From positions 3,534,001 to 3,598,000 of the forward strand of contig CM057060.1 in assembly GCA_029945375.1 (NCBI GenBank): a DNA stretch of 64,000 nucleotides. Reading direction: 5' to 3'. Positions 11,320-23,132 of this stretch are shown in pieces (the stretch's first letter is position 1; each line of letters begins with the position of its first letter). Origin of the DNA: Agaricus subrufescens (Eukaryota > Basidiomycota > Agaricomycetes > Agaricales > Agaricaceae). Under the pieces are notes generated by a model, which worked only from the letters and a program-made list of their open reading frames with translations, made no database searches and was not told the DNA's origin. The position numbers and the translations under genes were made by a program.

Positions 11320-12995
11320 ATTTGAAGACCTCAAGGCCGAAGTTTTGTTAGTATGAGAAATCATGTAATTGTTAGTCGGTGGTAGCAAGTGTACCTCTTT
11401 TGTAATGACGTCCAGAGTCACGGGAGACAAATTAACATTCGTCGATATTCTGGGTGATCAAACATTAGAATCATCATAGAGCGTAGACTCTGAGCTTCTT
11501 GAACTATACGTCGAGTCTTTTCAGTACAAATGCGAACAAGTCACAGAAGATGTGGTCGACTTCACACGAACAAGATAGCCCGGAGTATATACCGCTAGGT
11601 TGGCGAAAACCAACGTCCTGAATTTATGTGAATCAGGAGATTATGCAGCTACGGACAGTCTGTCCTTATTTAGTGTATGACCGTATGTACGTAGATGTTT
11701 ATATTGCTTTCTTAAGCTATGAGAAAAAATGTAAGGATGATAACATATAGAGATGTTATGAAGCAATCGGTCGATGACTAAGTATAAAGTTGTAGGCAAG
11801 TCCTTAAATTTGTCAAACTTCTAAAACTTGTCTATACTTTTCCAGCATTTAGAGGACATCTGTTCTCACGCAGATTCAAAAGCGTGCGTGAACCTCCTGA
11901 CATTTCAGGGTTCCCGTACCAACTGAAAAACCACTCAATACTTGAACCATATGGTTATTTATCTTTGGAAATTCTCCGGTAACCCTTTGACAACAAGGGC
12001 ATTCGACAAAGATGGTGATTCGCTCTTGGAGCCGACGATCCACGTGTGTATTTTTTTACCGCATTCTGATCGACGACTTGTTCAGTGGTTCACACTTGCT
12101 CTCGATGCACTCCCGTGGTTTGGAGTGCGCCAGGAGTCCGTCAGGAGCACTATCCGAAGTTGTGTATGGAAGTGGGGCATACTTGTACTTACGGAGATAC
12201 TGTAGCGACATGCTGATGACAAATTTGAAATATTTTAGCCGCGGTCTGTCTGAATTGTGGGGACATCATTTTCTTTGGGGCCCAGTCTTGCGTCCTTTCG
12301 TTGCGTCCACATTGCTTATATAGTACCTCTTCAGCCTTTCGCGAGGCGGAGCAGTCTAATTCACTTCCACCCTGTTTCCGCGCTCGACAAAAAACCGATG
12401 CATCAGTGCTGGCTAACAAAATAAAGTTTATTACGTAGCTTAGGTAATTGGTCTGGACCGGCAATCAGGTCCATATCCGCTCTCAGTCGGGGACGTTGAC
12501 AACTGACAATGGAGATCTGAGACTAGTGTTTTTAGCATTGAATTTTTGAAACACGAAATCAACTTTGAGACTGGATCAAGGATCAATCGCTGAAAATCCG
12601 TAGACAGATTGACTCAAATCATCTCGTGGGATAATTTCTGTCAACAGATTTAATTTCCCTCACTTTGTTAGATTATTGACAAGCTGAGGGAATGTGCGTT
12701 CTCAGTTCCCAGTGACCTGATTTAGCGTAGTGATAATTGCTAAAGGAACTACTGCATTCCGAATTCTCTGGCGGGCACACAAAAATGTCCAAACGCGGTT
12801 TGTACATGTGCTTTTGATCCCGGAGATCCCACAGCGGCCGATCTGGCGAACTAACAAACTTCATGGGAGTTTGTATGGATTTAATATCCGGCAAATCTTA
12901 CCCTGGCAAAATTCGCCTGCCCACCCCCATCCCTCACTCCCCCTTACCTCCCTTTTTCCCGACAGGCCCCTCCTGGCAATCCTATCGCTAAAACT
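11320..12995. other. Intergenic, no gene seen
   Basis: Open frames around 11940-12330 overlap in two frames and lack family content. The last 100 bp before 12996 are a C/T-rich leader, consistent with the promoter of the next gene. Confidence 0.5.
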
Positions 12996-14915
12996 ATGTC
13001 CATTATCGGGAACCTCTCTGGAACATATGGTGCTCTGTTTCTCGGTGGTTTCTTTGCATCCATGTATGTCCCATTTATCTCGGTTCGAGAACGGAAAAGC
13101 AACTGAAAAACACGTAGCTTGAGTGGTCTGGTTGCGTTGCAAGTCTTGGTTTACTTTAGGTTGTATAACAAAGATCCTCAGCATCTGAAAGCACTGGTGA
13201 GCTTGCTAATCACTATCCTTTTCCGTTGATTTATTTCGCCTCTCAGGTTCTTGTCATCTGGTACGCACGCTGGACTATGCTCTGACTGAAGACGGTTATT
13301 TATATGATTGCTGCTAGGATCCTTGACATCTTTCATACTGCCCTCGTCATAGCGGGTCTATGGAATTATATGATCACATACTTTGGCCATTCGGACCACA
13401 TTGATATCATACCTTGGTACGTTGATATATGCAATCCCGCAATATCTGAATTTATGTTGATGATGCGCAGGACAATTTCAGTGCGTCCATTCTGCTTCCT
13501 ATCTGACCAACTTGTTGAATACCTTGAAAGGGAACTGTTGCCGTCACCGTTCGTACTTCTTCGACGCAAATGTCACATCTAAATGTCACATCTCTGAACG
13601 GTTTTTACAGGGCATTCTGACATGCATTGTGCACTTGTGAGTTGATCGAGTACCTTCGACTGTATCATCATTGATCTTGTTTGCTAGCTTCTACTCCCGT
13701 CGAATCTTCAAACGTAAGCCGGTCTTGGCCGCAAGAGATACCTTGCTAACGTTCCGAAGTGAGCCGACAGAATTACTTCATCGCTGTGCCCATAGTATGC
13801 TTTCCCGTCTTGGCCAATTGATTTCTCCAATCACGCTATCCATAGTGCACCCTCGCCATTTGTCGTCTGGTGTCTGCCAGTGGTGCGTCGCGTTTGGACC
13901 GGATTTACTGATAACGTCTAAAAATCTTCCTAGCAACCACGGCTGAAATGTGAGTGTGTCACGGGAAACATACTTCGATGGGAAGCCAACCTCAAACTCG
14001 GCAGGGTAATCAATGGTTCCTTTCATGAATTCAGAACACATTTCTATGTGAGTAGTTCTTACGGCATATTTCGAATTGGAAGACGTGTGCTAAATCCCGT
14101 TTTTAAGTGGCTATTCACGTTGGGCCTTGGACTGTCCTCTGTAGTCGATATTATCATCACGTGTTCTCTATTCTTGCTCCTGCAAACAAGCCGGACAAGT
14201 AATTTTGAGTGCGTATCTTCCCATCCCCTTTGACCACATTCTCATCTTCAATCGTTAGTCTGAATGCTATCATTGACACACTTATTCTCTATGCTTTTGA
14301 AACTGGTTCCCTAACCACGTACGTGCCTCCGGTTTTGGATCGCCTAACTCTGATTGTCCTACGTTGATCCTTATAGTGCTGGGACGGTGCTTTCAATGAT
14401 ATGTGTGAGTACTTAGCTAGATATCTTCCAGCGACACTAACGTTAGGTTGGTTATAGTGGTTAACTATGTCCAATAATCTTATCTTTATGGGCCTGCATT
14501 TCGTCATCGCAAAACGTACGTTTTGATGCTCAGTGTATCGCGACTGCAAACCGACCTCTTTCCCTAGTATATGCAAACTCGCTCTTGGTAACGTAAGTTT
14601 TAGCTATTTACTTACACGGAATGTTACATGCAACTAAATTGTAATCTAAGCCTCAATACTCGGCGCGAGATCCGGCGCGGAACAAGAACGGGTTCAGCAG
14701 GACAAAACACTCCGGTTGGCATCCATTTCCCTGGCAGGCGAAATGTCGAATTCGAAGAATTACGCTCTCCAAAGGTGCGGTAGAAATGCACTGCCATCTA
14801 GGCATATCAAGTACTCAACCTTCTTCAGATGACAATCAGCGTTGAGCATGCGGTTCATCAAGTATATGATGAAGAAATCAATGTCAATGTTGCAACAATT
14901 AGTAGGAGTTATTAA
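12996..14915 (+). CDS. DUF6534 seven-helix membrane protein (316 aa, 19 exons)
   Basis: Nineteen short exons sum to 317 codons with stop. Exon starts are 12996, 13118, 13247, 13318, 13471, 13531, 13611, 13688, 13760, 13846, 13934, 14005, 14108, 14259, 14377, 14458, 14568, 14651 and 14829. Several exons are tiny (10, 14, 16 and 18 nt). Hydrophobic segments include GTYGALFLGGFFAS, LSGLVALQVLVYF, ILDIFHTALVIAGLWNYM, GILTCIVHFFYSRRIFK and WLFTLGLGLSSVVDIIITCS. Family hallmarks are YNKDPQHLKAL, the SRT after helix 6, and LYANSLLVTLNTRRE at the end of the membrane part. A cytosolic polar tail follows. DUF6534 proteins are abundant in Agaricomycetes and have no proven function; receptor-like topology is only a suggestion. 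The exact boundaries of the smallest exons could shift by a few bases. Confidence 0.85.
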
Positions 14916-17721
14916 TTGATGACGCTTTTGTGTACCCGTCCTCCGACCGTCTTCATTCCTTACCACGTACATCTTTGTTCTCCTTCCACCTTCATTCATT
15001 AGCAACTAGCGTCCTTAACTTGTATCTCCGTTAATATGTATCAACATCACCAATCAAAACACTATTTGCTTCTAATCTGCGGCTCTAAACAGGCTCCGAC
15101 CTTCAACCTTTCAAACAGGTGGGGTCATTGTTCGACTCACTGGTGTCAGCTGCTCTGAGCCCGAGTAGTTACGCCCTTGAAATGGCTACGATTTCACAAT
15201 TCTTATGTGCTTCTGAGCTAATTCTCTGAGGGCTGATCTGTTAAGGAAGCGTCTTGTGTCACCGCCCATATCATTGTATAAGCCCTTTTTGAGTCACATA
15301 GCACGTACCTTGAAGCGGCTTTGCGGAAGTTTAAAAATAACAGTTCTCACTGAGTTCATAATTAGACATGAAATTTTCGACGTGGAGAATGACCCCCACG
15401 ATGCCTTTGTGCTCTTCTTACAAGGACGTTTATTCTTAATTTCAAATCGACATCGTTGATCCTTCAGTAAGGAAAGACGAGCATCCTATCAAGTTAGTAG
15501 AGATGCCATGGAACAATATTACGCTGATAACACGGCGGAGACGATAGGAGCATCTGGCCCAAGCACATGGGTAAAGTAACCGACAGCTGGGAAGATATCA
15601 CACGAGAAACGACAGTCGACATTCTTCGATGAGTCAATTTTAGATTTCTGGGAGAAAAACGTATTAAACTCTGACGGCAAACGTAAGTGTCCATAAGGAG
15701 TGATACTAAAAATTTCATCGGCTTCTGGTCTGTCGGGCAGACTGAGGTATGGGAAAAGTTTGTATAGGCTAGTGTGTGATCGTCCAGTCTGAAGTTGCGA
15801 ACTCCGAATGTCCAATACAGTTCATCATGTGGAAGTGATCCAGATAGGGACTGCCGCGCGTTACCGTGATAAATGCTCTTCCGGGCGTCTTTCCCGCGTT
15901 GAAAATCGCCCCGCGAAAATTTCAAGTGGCGTCGCGTTTATTATAAGGCCGATCGCGACGACTGGCACCAACACTCACATGGTTCTGACTCCCGCCGTTT
16001 TGGCTGCTTAGATAACTCGGCACCCGATCCAAGGAATGTGTCCAGCTTTACGATCAACGCTACAGAACCATAAACTCTCCAGAACAGAGGATACCGTATC
16101 GAGTCCAAACGATGTTAAAAAAGCCAAGTCTTAGCCAAGGTTTTTGGACAATGCGATGAAACGGTGACGACGGGACCGCCAGGAGAACAAAGTGTACTTG
16201 TCATTGTCCAATGTTATACCGAGGATTCTGTGATTAAATGTATAATGGGATCCCCGTGCCTACATAATATGGGTTGCCTATATACTTGGTTACTGAATCC
16301 TCTGCACCCATGTCGTTCGGGCGTGAAATCTCATCTGAATGAATATTTCAAGGCGCTCACGAGGTTGTATGTGCCACCCCGTGGGGTGATCGTAAGCAGC
16401 CACGGAAAGTGAATCATAGAGATATCGTGTCTTCTCATAAGCACTCACAACGGGCACAATCATACCACAATCTGGAATGTTCTAGTGACTCATAGTCTGC
16501 CATGAGATATGCTACACGGGGGAGCCTATCTTTGAAGCCACTAGAAGTATGGCGCTGATAATTAGTAGGTGATAGTGTTCCGCGAAGCGATCATGTTGTT
16601 ACGTACGTTGGATGAATCTTCGCGTCTGTCTACTTGTCAGGGATTTCATAAATTCATGAGAGTGTGGGATACGCTGTACCTTTGTCGTATCTCGAGGCTC
16701 AGAGTCATGGACGAAGTCCTTCCTCCTTGCTGACTGCCTGCATGATCTCAGGCATCACATAGCACAGATATAATCGATTGACGTCATGCGTTTCCACGAA
16801 AATGCGTTGCTTCTGTTCTTTCTGTATATTTCTGCGGTTTTACCTTCTGTGTCTTGATGTTCTAGCATACGCAAGCCACACTGCAAATAATTAGAGTATC
16901 ATTCAGCAAAACATTATGGGGTAAGAGTTCAACGTCCTATTGTATTCAAGTCATAGCAACCTGATTTTTGGAAGCAGCGCTGCCACTACTACCCATGCAC
17001 GATCTGCTTCAACAATGAGTAATTTTCTAATTCGTGAGAGCGAAAGGACACTGACAACTCCAGAGTAATTGCCTGTGGTGTCCGCCTATCAGTACGAGAA
17101 TCTGATGAAGGCTAGAATAAACTGCTGATCATGGGGTCTTATCCGGCTAGGACAGTGACGCGCGGAACGAAATGAGTGAGAGGAATCATCTGATAGCGAT
17201 CGCTTAACGCAATTATGGACAGGTCAAAAAGGCTGAGCAGGATGATCGCCACCAGAAGCCAGCCAGCATCGTCGAGTCTAATTTGTACCAAGTAAAGGAG
17301 ACTCTGGTTGTGGTCTGGCATCATGCATGAAATGACGATGCTCCTGGGTGGGGCAACGTCGTTATGGAAACACCAATGACGATGGTATTAAAACGCCCAC
17401 ACTCCCCCTCATAGTCAAAACATGGATGGAGTGGCCAATAAACCAAAAATTACTGGTCGATATGCTGTCACTCGTGTTAGGATGGTCAAGTTCTCGAAGA
17501 TGGGAAATCGTTTTCCAGCGGATAGTTGTATGGGGCCTGTCAGTTGACGCACTCGGTCTATGCCAGGTACAGTCAGGTTAATCAAAAAAATTGATGAGGT
17601 CGTTGCTGTTCATTCCCTCTCCACACTGTTCTTTTCTCTCACCATCGTGTTGCATCCGCTCCTTTCAAGACCAGGGCTATAAGCCCTTCTCGTAGTTTCG
17701 ACGCTCCGCCACTCCTTTAGA
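14916..17721. other. Intergenic, 2.8 kb without a supported gene
   Basis: Overlapping minus-strand frames at 15494-15925 and plus-strand frames at 16164-17581 have no recognisable domains or splice-compatible neighbours. The minus frame at 17324-17139 is hydrophobic (GWLLVAIILLSLFDLSIIAL), but it is short and isolated. Confidence 0.5.
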
Positions 17722-19564
17722 ATGCGTTCTTTTGTTATCATTATTGCGTCATTGGGAGTCGCTCGTGCCCACCTGGCAGTGTGGCACAGAGGCATGTACT
17801 GTCTCAACGTGAGCTTCGTCTGATAATTCCGCTCCGACCACTCATTTGGCCAATATCTCAGGGCGCTAGTGGTCAAGTGGATTTGAACACCGCAGATCCT
17901 GTTACACCCTTGTACCAGCTTCCAAAGAACGATTGGTGGTGTAAGCTCGGATCTACCTGATGCATTGGCCGCACTAATCGATATCTTTCTAGTCCATCAC
18001 ATAAACAAAGTACGTATTCCGAACGAATGGCACCGGACGGCTGGATGCTTATATATCAAAGTGTGACGAGTTTCCTCCAGCACCTGGCGACTTCTTGGAT
18101 CTGTAAGTATAAACAAATATGGTATGCCCACGCTTTGATCCACTAGTCCAAACCAGGCCCGCTGGCGGCCAGTTTCAGGTTGAAATAGCATCTAACCAGG
18201 CCAAGACTTCTCTCTCTTACAACGGCCAGTATATGTCTGACTGGCCGGATGGCGGACACTATCCTGAGGATTATGTGCGTCTGACTCTGCCGGAATCTAT
18301 CCATCAACTTCCAGGATTGAAAATACAAAATAGCACGTCCCAACATGCATTACCTCACCGAACAGTATGCCTTTGATTTCCGCCTACGTCTTTCATTTGT
18401 GACACTTCATCCAGTGCACACTCAGAATCAATCGATGGCTGCCGGAAGCGCATTCGCTATCAGCTACCAGGTAGATTTCGAGACCTCTGCTGCGATCCAA
18501 GCTAACAAGCGTTCAACCCAGTCTGATATCAAGCAGGTTACACCTGAAAACCTCGTCGTTTTCTCTGTCCGGTACAAGTACGTATCATAATCATTTCTCG
18601 TCTTATGCGATTACCAATCACGACTTAGTACACCTTGGAAACGTATTGCTGTTTTCGATGTTCCTGCTGCAATGCCAGCTTGTCCTCAGGAAGGCTGCAT
18701 CTGTGCTGTAGGTTTTCACATCGTTCTATGCTAAAATGCTTCTAATGTTCTTTATCAGTGGGGCTGGGTAAGCATTTTTCTAAGGAGTGAAAAGATCAGA
18801 GTCTCATATTTGTCGGTCGAATACTTGATAGATCCCCAATGGGTAAGTCTTGGCTATCTTTTATCGAGCTTACTTGGCCACAACTTCTGTCTTGTGTTGC
18901 AGCTGCGGAGAGCCGAACATGTTTCACCAAGGTTTCAGATGTCGTGTAACGAATTCAAAGAGTAAGACGCCTCTTGCTACTCCCAAACCTCCCGTCTGGT
19001 GCGAAGGTCAACCCGATAAGTGTACTAAAGGCGCAAAGCAAATGCTATACTGGCATCAAGCCGATGGTAACAATATCGTCACCGAGGGACTGGACTTCGC
19101 TGGTCAACCGAAATCCCCTGGCTATAACATGAAAACTGGATTTGCTGATGGTAAATTAGAGCTCTATGCTGTAATACAAAAACTCATTCTTAACTGGACT
19201 AGGGGCTCAAAATGATATTTTCGGTGATCACACTTCACCTAACCGCGGAGACGGGTCTTCGTATGTGTCCTCTACAACATCGGCCTCACGTACTCAATTT
19301 ACCGGACCACCAACTGGTAGGGTTGCGCCTTCTCGTTTGTTTCCCTCTTCTGACGATCGGGAAGTAATTTCAGACACACCGGTCACTGTGTCTGTTTCAC
19401 ATACATACACTGGTAACCCTAGTCCAAAGCCAATGTCACCGTCGCCCGTACAACAATCAACAACTAGTACTACCGGAAAGCCCCCTCCGCGTTGCTTATC
19501 TAGGGACAAGAATAGCTCGAAACGAAACACGCATGGCAAGAATAGGCTCCGTCGATCATGGTAG
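17722..19564 (+). CDS. AA14-like lytic polysaccharide monooxygenase (414 aa, 12 exons)
   Basis: A 16-residue signal peptide ([16 protein letters not shown]) ends exactly before His17, the N-terminal copper-binding His of the mature enzyme. A second candidate brace ligand is His115 (DYHVPTC), mature position 99. Other landmarks are [32 protein letters not shown] and GCICAWGWIPNGCGEPNMF, which fit the AA14 family, described as copper oxygenases acting on cellulose-bound xylan. Exons start at 17722, 17862, 17993, 18062, 18157, 18334, 18415, 18629, 18759, 18832, 18903 and 19203, summing to 415 codons. Exons 9 and 10 are only 9 and 11 nt. After the catalytic domain comes a Ser/Thr/Pro-rich tail ending in a strongly basic stretch. 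The protein is secreted. I could not assign the axial copper ligand. Family call is strong; substrate is inferred. Confidence 0.9.
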
Positions 19565-21136
19565 TATCACGGTGGGATGTGGAGCTTCACATCCGATGGC
19601 AGCACTCTACATTTTTTGTTCGGATAAGAGTTTATTCTCCTATCTCTATACCACTTCATCTTATCCCTTGTCAACTTTGTATGTCACTCTTTGTGTTATC
19701 GATATGACTTGATGTCAGTGATCGAATTGATAGTATAAAAGTTCTAGCCCAACCCCTTCATTCGTCTAAGTCTGGTTTATTGTCTCTCCATTAGTGCACT
19801 GACCGAATACTCTTCTTTCTGCTCAAGGCCGTAGAGATTCAGGGTTATAGGGAAAGACTTACGAAGCATCTCGTCCAACCCCCTTCGAATGTCGTGAATA
19901 GTTTTTAGCGGACTAAAGATAGAACCCAAGGTTGTTTGGCAATTCCCCAACGCGCTATAGCTGGTCAAACCAGGGTCTTGGGAAAGGACAGCAGGCCGGC
20001 AAGTCAGGGAAACCTCGGTGCATCTTTCTTCCCACTTTCGACTATTTCATCAATACCACGTCAGGATTGTTATGTGCGACGGGTCTATCCGCCCCGCCCT
20101 TTGGCTGGTTTGTTGTAGCCTCCTCTGTGTCTGCGACTTTGCTTCCTTCTCGGCCATCGGGTGAAGTGCCTTGCACCTCCTTTGCAGTTCTACTCACAAG
20201 ACTGCACTGTACACCATCCCTTGTATAGTCCGATGATTCGACTCGAATTCTTGTACCAGATAGTGAACGTGATTAATTTTCTTTCCAAGGAGATACACAA
20301 GCGTCCCATGTTTATTCTGTTTTGCAGTGCTTGAAATACGCAGAGCAATATGTTCAGAGTCGAGAAGCGCTTCCGTTAACAACTATAGACGGGGCGCTCA
20401 CGCTCTTGTAACAGTGAGAAGATTCAGAATCTTGGTTGAACACTGTGTTAGCACCCTGGAAAATCGCACATACATATTTCTCTTGACGCCCTAGGTATCT
20501 TTTGTTTTTGACTTGAGCGTCCCAACCAAAAGCGTACTTTGGAGATAATTGTCTACCGAATAGCTAGATTTGAGTTCCTGCTTTGACAGTGAAAGGAGGC
20601 TGAGGCCACGTTGCTTCTGCTACAAGGAAGGCAGTCAATGGTAAGACGTAGATTAACGAAGACGGCGTGCCCCTGTGTTCGGAAGTCCTCACCCTGTTGT
20701 ACCACAGCGTCAGACTTGAGATTGATCGAATTAAAACCATCGTACTTGATTTTTAGCTGCCCTGTCCGTTCCTCGCTGTGTTGGATAATTCGTTCGATAT
20801 GTCCGTTGACAAATGGACTAGACAGTGGTTTATTGATCCAATAAGTATTCAGCTTAGTATAACACTCACGCTTTGGTATGACTGAAAATATTTCCCGCAC
20901 CATGCGTTGCTCCCCCTTACTTGCTGCGGTTACAAAATGCGCTATGATCAGGATCCAGAGAGACAATGAATATAAATAGATCGACCTCTAGTCGCTCGCT
21001 GTGCACGACCTGAGCCAACCTCAACTTCTGGTTCGTGCGCTCCAAAGTCGTTTCCTCGACATGACACATCTAGGAGCGTAAGTTTGCTTCATTTTCTCGA
21101 TACGATGCACCTGATCCATAGTTGTATAGCATCGAC
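19565..21136. other. Intergenic, no supported gene
   Basis: A 137-codon minus frame (20966-20553) starts with a signal-peptide-like segment (LWILIIAHFVTAASKG) but has no ATG, and I recognise no family. The remainder shows nothing. Confidence 0.5.
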
Positions 21137-21290
21137 ATCCGACACATTGGGCGTGGGAATGAGATTATTAGCTACTGATCCAAAAGTCTGCAGCGTCCCG
21201 CCATGCCATGTGTATGTTTGCTAGCCCCACCGTTTTTGTGTCGTCTGACCAGCCCTGTGTAGGTTGGATATGACCATCGCTGCCGCATTT
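21137..21290 (+). pseudogene. Relic of the MFS transporter 5' end
   Basis: The order GCGTGGGAA, TATTA, CCAAAAG-C-CGC, GCCAT, TATGTTTGCTAGCC, TTTTGTGTCGTCTGACC, CTGTGTAG, TTGGATATGACCA repeats what is found at about 23060-23295, across exon 1, intron 1 and exon 2 of the transporter at 23133. Reading frames are broken and no later exons follow. It is a short partial duplicate. Confidence 0.65.
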
Positions 21291-23132
21291 CTTACTGTAT
21301 CGACAGAACACACTGCCGGGTCCGCCAGAGGCTGCGGGGACCAACAGGCTCCTGACCCACACCCATCATCCTGCTGCAAGAGCTACACTGGCAAAGCATC
21401 ACCACTCTCGCCAACAACGACGACCATACGGCCACTCCCGAGGTCTCCTGCACCTCCTCCCCTGCCCAAGTAGCTCCACCAGTCCCTCAGTCCTCCCCCC
21501 GCCTCCATTGTCGTCGCCACACGCCTTCGCGTCAGTCTCTCCCTTTTCTCCTCTTGTCTCCAAACCTCGCCCACCCCCTCCGTCAGCCTAATCTCTTTCA
21601 ACAGGTCCAGCACCTCTGAAAACAACGCCCTCTCCTCCAATTTTGCCACCTGTGCGTGCGCCTTGAAGGTTCGTGGCTGTGTTCGTTGAAGACGATCCTT
21701 CCCCTTCATTCAGTGGACCTCAATCCCCTTATAGGCAAGCAGCGAGACTTTCGCGCAAGGGAGCGAACCCTTCTTCGAGTAATATGGCTGGTGTGGAAGT
21801 GTCCAGCAACAGCTCCTTTGCTTCCTATGTGGAAAGGCCAAGGGGGGCATCGTATGCGATGAGCTCGCCACCCACTCCGCTCTCCTCTGTAAGCATCTTC
21901 TCTTTTACTTACATCTTTACTCACAAGCGTCATCTCATTTATCCCCCCCTCTGCACCACCCCGTATGGGCCATACCTCCAGTGTTCCGGCTTCGTCTTCC
22001 TCTGATCGACTCTTGCCAGCATTGGATCCTGCAGACGATGACGAAGACCGGATGCTACTCAAAATGTGTAAGAGACTGAAGGAAGTCCCCGGCCAGTAGC
22101 TCACTGAGTGTAGCTAGCGCCGACGGGATCAGCCTTGGCTTGGGGATAAGAATGGATAGAACATCAATCCCGAACATGAGTCAATCGTATGTCAACGTTC
22201 ATTCTCTTTCGTCATTCTCATTCTTATTCCAGTTCGTGACATACCTCCCCCGCCACTACCAGCAACATAACATCATACCTCCATCGATGTTTTGTCGCCT
22301 TCAACCGGAGGCTACCTCAAATCTATAACAATCCTGGACTCGTTAAAATTTGAAAGAAGCAATTCCAACAGACAGCACTACGAAAACAACGAAAACATAA
22401 GAAGATGCAACCCACTCCTCGTCCTTGCCCTCCTCACACACTTTCCCTGCTTCAATATCCGTCTCCCCTCGCCGTTCCCGCTCGCGATCGATATCGCATT
22501 CACCCTGGTTCTCTTGTCACCGACATCCCTCACCCCACATCCACCGCTATCACTACACCACCGTTTCCACGCAATTTCAAACTGCCCGATGTATTACCAC
22601 CTCCCTCATCTCCCGATCAAGATGAAGGCCCTGTGCACCTTTGACTACCTCCCATTCTCATTCACCCACTAACCCGATGACCAGACGACCCGTACCGAAA
22701 TCAGCAGCGCCTCTTGCACTGCGAGCTATGACACACTTTTCGTTCACTAGTGGTGTGCCTCCGGCTCCGTATAGGTCGAAAGTTGGTCTTACCGGTGTCG
22801 CGCCTAATATGCTTACCGGACGAGGACGGGGAAGATTTGGCTCGCCCTGGGTGCAGGTATTCCAGTGATATTCGCTGCTATTGTGAGTATTTTTCATTCC
22901 ACCATCGGTATGACAATATCCTGTAAATAAACTCAAGGATTGAAGTACAGGAGCATAGATGTGGGCCTCACGGTAATGCTAGAGATATGCTAGGAAGATG
23001 ACCGGAAGAATGAATGACATGCTTCTGTTGGTTCTGACAGAAAATGGCATCAAACACAGCAGGCGTGGGAACGGTATTATTAGATGTGGACCAACGCTGA
23101 ACCCGGCGCAGCCCCCGCTGAACACAACAACC
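21291..23132. other. Pro/Ser-rich region, possible degraded or unmodelled gene
   Basis: Plus-strand frames between about 21660 and 22870 are rich in Pro, Ser and Thr. One readable pair is a frame at about 21673-21885 joined across a GT-AG gap to an Asp-rich exon near 22005-22100 (LDPADDDEDRM). I could not build a complete gene. It may be a disordered protein, or simply C-rich DNA that favours such frames. Confidence 0.3.

Noticed and set aside
15494..15925. Two overlapping minus frames of 98 and 143 codons
   Set aside because: They occupy the same bases in different frames, and neither shows a domain.
20553..20966. 137-codon minus frame starting with a signal-peptide-like segment
   Set aside because: No ATG at the start, no recognisable family and no splice-compatible exon; probably chance or a dead gene.
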